The notes under the pieces: generated by a model
What the model was told of the DNA's origin: nothing
The model's input: only the letters and a program-made list of their open reading frames with translations
Databases searched by the model: none
Shown: piece by piece, positions 14,750 through 19,422 of the stretch
Position numbering within the stretch: the stretch's first letter is position 1
How the letters are laid out: each line of letters opens with the position of its first letter
Program-made: the position numbers and the translations under genes
Source: JALZAA01 sp036005605
GTDB lineage: Bacteria > Actinomycetota > Acidimicrobiia > IMCC26256 > JACDBD01
Direction of reading: 5' to 3'
Length of the DNA stretch: 19,422 nt
Assembly: GCA_036005605.1 (NCBI GenBank)
Contig: DASYQJ010000268.1
Span: 1-19,422, forward strand

Positions 14750-16564
14750 CTAGACCACGTCGACGAGGCCTGCGCCGTGGTCGAGCTGGTAGTCGAGGTT
14801 GATCGCGGCGTTGATGAGCGCCAGGTGGGTGAACGCCTGCGGGAAGTTCCCGAGCTGCTCGCCTGTGAGTCCGATCTCCTCGGCGAAGAGGCCGACGTGG
14901 TTGGCGTACGTCAGCATCTTCTCGAACACCAATCGCGCCTCTTCCAAGCGACCCGATCGCGCTAATGCGTCGACGTAGAAGAACGTGCACAGCGAGAACG
15001 TCCCTTCCTCCCCCTGGAGCCCGTCGGGCGAAGCCTTCGGGTCGTAGCGGTACACGAGGCTGTCGGACACCAGCACCTTGTCCATCGCCGACAACGTCGA
15101 CTGCCACTTCTCGTCGAACGGGGACACGAACCCGATCAGCGGCATGAGCAACAGCGAGGCGTCGAGCACGTCGCTGCCCTCGAACTGCACGAAGGCCTTC
15201 ATGGAGTCGTTCCAGCCCTTGGTCTGGATCCAGCGGTAGATCTGGTCGCGCTCCTTCCGCCACCGCTCGAGGTCGGCGGGAAGGCCGTGGTCGATCGCCA
15301 TGCGGATCGCACGGTCGAAGGCGACCCACTCCATCAGGCGGCTGTACGTGAACCCCTTGCGCCCCCCGCGGGTCTCCCAGATCCCCTCGTCGGGCTGGTC
15401 CCAGTGCTCGCACAGCCAGTCGATCATGTGCACGATGTCGTTCCAGCCCCGGTCGGCGACGCGCCCGCCCGACCGGTCGACGAACCGGATCGAGTCCATG
15501 GCCTCGCCGTAGATGTCGAGCTGGAGCTGATCCGCGGCGCCGTTGCCGATCCGCACCGGCGACGACCCGCGGTAGCCCTCGAAGTGGTCGAGGGTCTCCT
15601 CTTTCAGGTCGGAGCTCCCGTCGACCCGGTACATGAGATGGAGGGACTCGCCGGCGGCGACGTTCTGCTCCATCGTGTTCCGCAGCCACATGCTGAATGC
15701 GGCCGCCTCCTCGGTGTACCCGAGCCCGAGGAGGGCATATACGGAGAACGAGGCGTCGCGCACCCACGTGTACCGGTAGTCCCAGTTGCGCTCCCCCCCG
15801 ACCTGCTCGGGGAGACCGGCGGTGGGCGCGGCGACGAGCGCGCCTGTCGGCGCGTACGTCATGAGCTTGAGCGTCATCGCCGAGCGGGCGACGGCCTCCC
15901 GCCAGCGGCCTCGGTACGTGGACTTGTGCAACCATGCCTTCCAGTACTCGACCGTGTCCGAGAACACCTGGATCATCTCGCCGTGGCCGATCTCGCTCTT
16001 CTGGGCTGACTCGAGGATGACGCCCGTGAAATCCCCGGCGCGCACGGTGAATCGCGAGCGGACGTCGCCGTCGTGCTCCTCGAGCGGGATGGTCCCGGTG
16101 AGGTGGAGGGTCAGCGACGGCGCCTCGAACACCGCATGCGTGCCGTTGACGTGCGTCTTGTGGGACTCGCGCCCGTAATCGAACCGCGGCTGCACACTGG
16201 CCTCGAAGTCGAGCTCGCCGCGGATCCCCCGCACCGCGCGGGCCAGGCGGTGGTGGTCGGTCACGACGCCGGGTTTCTCGATCGGCATGAAGTCGATGAC
16301 CTCGGCAACGCCCTTCGGCGACAGGAACCGCGTCACGAGCACGGCGGTGTCGGGCAGGTACATCTGCTTGGTGACGCAGTCGGCGTCGACCGGGTGGAGG
16401 GTGAACCGACCGCCCTTCTCGTGGTCGAGTAGCGACGCGAAGACGCTCGGGGAATCGAAGCGCGGGCAGCAGAACCAGTCGACGGTGCCGTCGGTGGTGA
16501 CGAGCGCTGCCGTCTGCAGATCGCCGATGAGGCCGTGATCCGCGATGGGGGGATAGCTCGACAT
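14750..16564 (-). CDS. GH15 family glucoamylase/trehalase-like glycoside hydrolase
   Basis: A 604-aa two-part enzyme. An N-terminal beta-sandwich (about 1-220, starting PPIADHGLIGDLQTAALV) precedes an (alpha/alpha)6 barrel. Landmarks are RNWDYRYTWVRDASFSVYAL (259-278), the DEGIWETRGG block with the candidate general acid E397, and FAEEIGLTGEQLGNFPQAFTH (560-580) with candidate base E562 or E563. This is the usual GH15 layout; actinobacterial members include trehalases and glucoamylase-type enzymes releasing glucose, and sequence alone does not choose between them. There is no signal peptide, so it probably acts on internal trehalose or glucan. The ATG at 16564 has AAAGGAGG (16580-16573) at an ideal distance. 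It diverges from the SDR gene across a 194-bp gap holding two palindromic sites. Confidence 0.9.
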   Translation of the reverse strand: MSSYPPIADHGLIGDLQTAALVTTDGTVDWFCCPRFDSPSVFASLLDHEKGGRFTLHPVDADCVTKQMYLPDTAVLVTRFLSPKGVAEVIDFMPIEKPGVVTDHHRLARAVRGIRGELDFEASVQPRFDYGRESHKTHVNGTHAVFEAPSLTLHLTGTIPLEEHDGDVRSRFTVRAGDFTGVILESAQKSEIGHGEMIQVFSDTVEYWKAWLHKSTYRGRWREAVARSAMTLKLMTYAPTGALVAAPTAGLPEQVGGERNWDYRYTWVRDASFSVYALLGLGYTEEAAAFSMWLRNTMEQNVAAGESLHLMYRVDGSSDLKEETLDHFEGYRGSSPVRIGNGAADQLQLDIYGEAMDSIRFVDRSGGRVADRGWNDIVHMIDWLCEHWDQPDEGIWETRGGRKGFTYSRLMEWVAFDRAIRMAIDHGLPADLERWRKERDQIYRWIQTKGWNDSMKAFVQFEGSDVLDASLLLMPLIGFVSPFDEKWQSTLSAMDKVLVSDSLVYRYDPKASPDGLQGEEGTFSLCTFFYVDALARSGRLEEARLVFEKMLTYANHVGLFAEEIGLTGEQLGNFPQAFTHLALINAAINLDYQLDHGAGLVDVV

Positions 16565-16572
16565 CGTCGTGA

Positions 16573-16580
16573 CCTCCTTT
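16573..16580 (-). promoter_or_regulatory. Strong ribosome binding site of the GH15 gene
   Basis: AAAGGAGG on the minus strand, eight bases before the ATG at 16564. It is among the strongest sites in the window and excludes the upstream in-frame start at 16615. Confidence 0.75.
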
Positions 16581-16642
16581 GCCCGCCTCGTTTCAATCCC
16601 GACCCGCTCATCCAACTCTGCGGCGGCCCGGGTGAGCTGTCA

Positions 16643-16659
16643 TCACCCCCATCGGGTGA
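16643..16659. promoter_or_regulatory. 17-bp palindrome TCACCC-N5-GGGTGA (candidate operator, site 2)
   Basis: TCACCC-CCATC-GGGTGA, with pairing extending one base outward to ATCACCC/GGGTGAT. It lies between the divergent GH15 and SDR genes. Extra half-sites flank it (TCATCC at 16608-16613 and GGGTGA at 16630-16635). Confidence 0.5.
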
Positions 16660-16672
16660 TCCGAGCGGCGAA

Positions 16673-16689
16673 TCATCCAGCCGGGATGA
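16673..16689. promoter_or_regulatory. 17-bp palindrome TCATCC-N5-GGATGA (candidate operator, site 3)
   Basis: TCATCC-AGCCG-GGATGA. Its centre is 30 bp from that of site 2, about three helical turns, so dimers on the two sites would sit on the same DNA face. The arms are identical to those of site 1 at 8715. A further small hairpin, GCCCG-CAGAAT-CGGGC, lies at 16707-16722 towards the SDR gene. Confidence 0.5.
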
Positions 16690-16758
16690 CGACGCCGGCC
16701 CGGAATGCCCGCAGAATCGGGCGAACTTCTGGACCACCGCCACGGAAGAGGGGCCGCC

Positions 16759-17526
16759 ATGACGCTCGAGGGAAAGGTCGCCATCGTCACCGGGGGCAAC
16801 AGCGGGATCGGCAAGGCGATCGCGCTGGCCCTCGCCCGGCGCCACGCAAACATCGTCATCGACTATGTGGCCCAGGAGCACGCCACCGAGGAGCTCGAGC
16901 ACGAGATCGAGGCGCTCGGTGACCAGGCGACCGGCGTCAAAGCCGACGTGAGCAAGGTCGCCGACCTCGAGCGGCTGGTCGAGCGGGCCGTCAAGGACTT
17001 CGGCCGGCTCGACGTGATGGTGAACAACGCAGGCATCGAGACGCGCACCTCGGTGCTCGACACCACGGAGGACCAGTTCGAGAAGGTCCTGGCGATCAAC
17101 CTCAAGAGCGCCTTCTTCGGCACACAGCTGGCGGCCAAGCAGATGATCGCCCAGGGCGGGGGCGGCCGGATCATCAACGTCAGCTCCGTCCACGAGGACT
17201 GGCCCATGCCGGGCAACGCTCCGTACTGCCTGTCCAAAGGCGGGATGCGCATGCTCACCCGGACGGCCGGCGTCGAGCTCGGTCCCCACAACATCCAAGT
17301 CGTGGGTGTCGGGCCCGGCGCGGTGGAGACGCCGATCAACGTGTCGACGATGCAGGATCCCGAGAAGATGAAGACGCTCGACGCCGCGATCCCGCTCGGA
17401 CGGATGGCCAAGCCCGAGGAGATCGGCAACGTCGTGGCGTTCCTCGCCGACGACGAAGCCAGCTACGTGACGGCGACCACCGTGTTCACCGATGGCGGTC
17501 TCATGCAGACCAGCCCGGGCCTGTAG
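16759..17526 (+). CDS. SDR-family dehydrogenase, glucose 1-dehydrogenase-like
   Basis: A 255-aa classical short-chain dehydrogenase that should oxidise an alcohol with NAD(P)+. The Rossmann motif TGGNSGIG is at 11-18, NNAG at 89-92, and the catalytic residues are S143, Y156 and K160 (Y-x3-K in YCLSK). Several non-catalytic blocks match glucose 1-dehydrogenases of the Bacillus type: INVSSVHEDWP, GPGAVETPINVSTMQDPEK, and YVTATTVFTDGG. Glucose to gluconolactone is therefore a reasonable guess, not proven. The ATG at 16759 follows GAAGAGGGG. The GMC gene begins 10 bp after the stop, so the two form an operon. Confidence 0.9.
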   Translation: MTLEGKVAIVTGGNSGIGKAIALALARRHANIVIDYVAQEHATEELEHEIEALGDQATGVKADVSKVADLERLVERAVKDFGRLDVMVNNAGIETRTSVLDTTEDQFEKVLAINLKSAFFGTQLAAKQMIAQGGGGRIINVSSVHEDWPMPGNAPYCLSKGGMRMLTRTAGVELGPHNIQVVGVGPGAVETPINVSTMQDPEKMKTLDAAIPLGRMAKPEEIGNVVAFLADDEASYVTATTVFTDGGLMQTSPGL

Positions 17527-17536
17527 GGAGAACGGC

Positions 17537-19126
17537 ATGCCGACCAATGACCACTACGACGTCGTCATCATCGGCAGCGGAGCAGGCGGGGGGACCCTCG
17601 CTTGGAAGCTGGCGCCGTCCGGCAAGCGCATCCTGCTGCTCGAACGGGGCGGCTACCTCCCCCGCGAGCGCGACAACTGGGACACGACCTCGGTCTTTCT
17701 CAAGGGCAAGTACACGACCGACGAGGAGTGGCGCGACCGCAAGAGCGACGAGTTCACCCCCGAGCAGAACTATTACGTCGGCGGGAACACGAAGTTCTAC
17801 GGCGCGGCGCTGTTCCGGCTACGTCCGGAGGACTTCGGCGAGATCACCCACCACGGTGGCGTCTCCCCCGCTTGGCCGCTCTCGTACCAGGACTACGAGC
17901 CGTGGTACGCCGAGGCAGAACGCCTCTACTACGTCCACGGCGCGGCCGGCGAGGACCCGACCGACGGCCCCCGCAGCAGCGACTTCCCGTATGCGGCGGT
18001 GAAGCACGAGCCGCGCATCCAGCAGCTGCACGACGATCTCATGCAGCTCGGCCTGCATCCCTCGCACCTGCCCGTCGGCGTGCTGTTCGATCAGGACGAC
18101 AACGGGAACGCGGCTCACGGCAGTCAGTGCATCCGGTGCGACCGGCTGGACGGCTTCCCGTGCGTCGTGGACGGGAAGGCCGATTCGCAGGTCGTCTGCG
18201 TCGATCCCGCGCTTGCCGCGCACCCGAACCTCGAGCTCGTCACCGATGCGAGGGTCGACCGGCTCGAGACCGATGCATCCGGCCGCCAGGTGACAGCGGT
18301 AGTCGCGACGATGGGCGACGGTTCCGAGGCACGGTTCTCGGGAGATGTCGTCGTCGCGTCGTGCGGCGCATTGAACTCGGCGCTGCTCCTGTTGCGTTCG
18401 GCGAACGACCAACATCCGAAGGGGCTCGCCAACGGCTCCGACCAGGTGGGGCGCAACTACATGCGCCACAACAACCTGGCCCTGATGGCGATCTCGCGCG
18501 AGCCGAACCCCACGCGGTTCCAGAAGACGCTCGCGCTCAACGAGTGGTACCTGAAGGGTGACGGCTGGGACTACCCGTTCGGCGGTATCCAGATGCTCGG
18601 CAAGTCCGACGGCATCCAGCTGCGGGCCATGGCGCCGCGCCGAGTGAAGTGGGGTGCCAAGCTCACACCCGAGGCCTCGCTCGACGAGATCGCGCTGCAC
18701 GGGGTCGACTTCTGGCTCTCGGCCGAGGATCTGCCGCTCCCCGACAACCGGCTCACGATCGACGACGACGGCACGCCACGACTCACGCTCGCCGACGAGA
18801 ACAACATGGAGCCGCTGAAGCGGCTGCGGAAGAAGTTCGAATCCATGCTGAGCGACCTCGGCTTCGAGGAGGGCACGCATCGGCGCAACGTGTACCTGCA
18901 CGAGGGCATGGCCATCTCCGCCACGGCGCACCAGTCGGGCACGGCACGGTTCGGGACGGACCCGGCGTCGTCGGTGCTCGACCTCGAATGCAAGGCCCAC
19001 GAGGTCGACAACCTCTACGTCGTCGATTCGAGCTTCTTCGTCTCCATCGGGGCGGTAAACCCGACGCTCACGATCATCGCCAACGCCCTTAAGGTCGGCG
19101 AGCACTTGCGCGAACGGCTGGGATAG
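17537..19126 (+). CDS. GMC-family FAD-dependent oxidoreductase
   Basis: A 529-aa glucose-methanol-choline oxidoreductase, which oxidises sugar or alcohol hydroxyls using FAD. The dinucleotide-binding motif VVIIGSGAGGG is at 9-19, ending in the LLLERGG strand. The C-terminal substrate domain has catalytic H465 in HQSGTARFG and N508 in NPTLTIIA, the standard His/Asn pair. A cysteine-rich stretch (C198, C201, C209, C221; C-x2-C-x7-C-x11-C) stands between the FAD and substrate domains. No Tat or Sec signal and no partner gamma subunit are seen. The ATG at 17537 has GGGAG at good spacing. It lies between the SDR and cytochrome bd genes on one strand, suggesting a sugar-oxidation operon. Confidence 0.92.
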   Translation: MPTNDHYDVVIIGSGAGGGTLAWKLAPSGKRILLLERGGYLPRERDNWDTTSVFLKGKYTTDEEWRDRKSDEFTPEQNYYVGGNTKFYGAALFRLRPEDFGEITHHGGVSPAWPLSYQDYEPWYAEAERLYYVHGAAGEDPTDGPRSSDFPYAAVKHEPRIQQLHDDLMQLGLHPSHLPVGVLFDQDDNGNAAHGSQCIRCDRLDGFPCVVDGKADSQVVCVDPALAAHPNLELVTDARVDRLETDASGRQVTAVVATMGDGSEARFSGDVVVASCGALNSALLLLRSANDQHPKGLANGSDQVGRNYMRHNNLALMAISREPNPTRFQKTLALNEWYLKGDGWDYPFGGIQMLGKSDGIQLRAMAPRRVKWGAKLTPEASLDEIALHGVDFWLSAEDLPLPDNRLTIDDDGTPRLTLADENNMEPLKRLRKKFESMLSDLGFEEGTHRRNVYLHEGMAISATAHQSGTARFGTDPASSVLDLECKAHEVDNLYVVDSSFFVSIGAVNPTLTIIANALKVGEHLRERLG

Positions 19127-19131
19127 CAAAC

Positions 19132-19422
19132 GTGGGCATCTGGGTTCTCGCGTCGGAGGCGTCGTCCAACCTGCTCGCGGCACGCGAGATGATGGCCTTC
19201 ACGCTGGGCTTTCACATCCTGTTGGTGCCACTCGGCGTGGCGCTCCCGACAATCACACTCATCGCGAACTGGCGGGGCGTGCGCAAACGCGACGAAGTCG
19301 CGCTGCTCCTGGCCCGTCGCTGGTCGAAGGTCATGGCGGTGACCTTCGCCGTCGGCGCGATCACCGGCACGGTGCTGTCGTTCGAGCTCGGGCTCCTCTG
19401 GCCCGGCCTCATGGGCAAGTTC
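19132..19422 (+). CDS. cydA: Cytochrome bd oxidase subunit I (N-terminal part, cut by window edge)
   Basis: The first 97 residues of a CydA-type protein, the heme-bearing subunit of the bd quinol oxidase that reduces oxygen to water. NLLAAREMMAFTLGFHILLV carries H28, equivalent to the heme b595 ligand His19 of E. coli. The next span includes VGAITGTVLSFELGLLWPG with E85, at the place of the conserved Glu99 of the proton pathway. Two membrane spans (about 22-46 and 66-90) separated by a basic loop (WRGVRKRDEV) agree with the family. The GTG at 19132 starts 6 bp after the GMC stop and fits the normal N-terminal length; ATG 19189 would cut into the first helix. The remainder, including the Q-loop and the second subunit, lies beyond the window. 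Confidence 0.9.
   Translation, partial: MGIWVLASEASSNLLAAREMMAFTLGFHILLVPLGVALPTITLIANWRGVRKRDEVALLLARRWSKVMAVTFAVGAITGTVLSFELGLLWPGLMGKF

Overview
The window is GC-rich throughout, with a GTG start for several genes and tightly packed short operons on both strands. The gene content is typical of Actinomycetota: a deazaflavin (F420)-type nitroreductase, a class III cyclase fused to an alpha/beta hydrolase, a SHOCT protein, a MalT-like LuxR regulator, a GH15 sugar hydrolase and family 1 encapsulin. I cannot place it to species; an Acidimicrobiia- or Thermoleophilia-like lineage is a guess. No tRNA, rRNA, IS element, phage gene or CRISPR array was seen, and no gene-free stretch exceeds about 200 bases.

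Left block (1-3445, all minus strand; transcription order is right to left): hydrolase-adenylyl cyclase, NAD(P)-dependent succinate-semialdehyde-type dehydrogenase, encapsulated ferritin (EncFtn) with a C-terminal cargo peptide, and the start of the encapsulin shell gene, which runs off the left edge. The last two genes form an iron-storage nanocompartment. Their 4-bp overlap lies in a perfect GNRA-type hairpin that would hide the shell gene's ribosome binding site and start codon.

Middle-left (3478-8593): an alpha/beta hydrolase; a minus-strand pair of F420-type nitroreductase and APH-fold kinase; a two-ACT-domain protein; an acyl-CoA thioesterase; and a cytoplasmic sulfite-oxidase-type molybdoenzyme with an extra N-terminal domain. 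A stand-alone EF-Tu-domain-2-like protein closes the block.

Middle (8794-14749, all plus): SHOCT protein, NTF2/SnoaL-like protein, large ATP-binding LuxR regulator directly abutting a DHA2-type MFS exporter, a 45-aa single-span membrane peptide, and a metal-dependent cyclase/kynurenine-formamidase-like hydrolase.

Right block (14750-19422): a GH15 glucoamylase/trehalase-like enzyme diverges from an SDR glucose-1-dehydrogenase-like gene, a GMC flavoprotein with a four-cysteine segment, and the start of cytochrome bd oxidase subunit I (cut by the right edge). I infer a route from glucan or trehalose to glucose to oxidised sugar, with electrons perhaps reaching the bd oxidase.

The two most interesting signals are non-coding. 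One is the hairpin coupling ferritin to encapsulin translation. The other is a set of three 17-bp palindromes, TCAYCC-N5-GGRTGA, found only between divergent gene pairs (8715-8731, 16643-16659 and 16673-16689), which looks like the operator of one shared, unidentified regulator.
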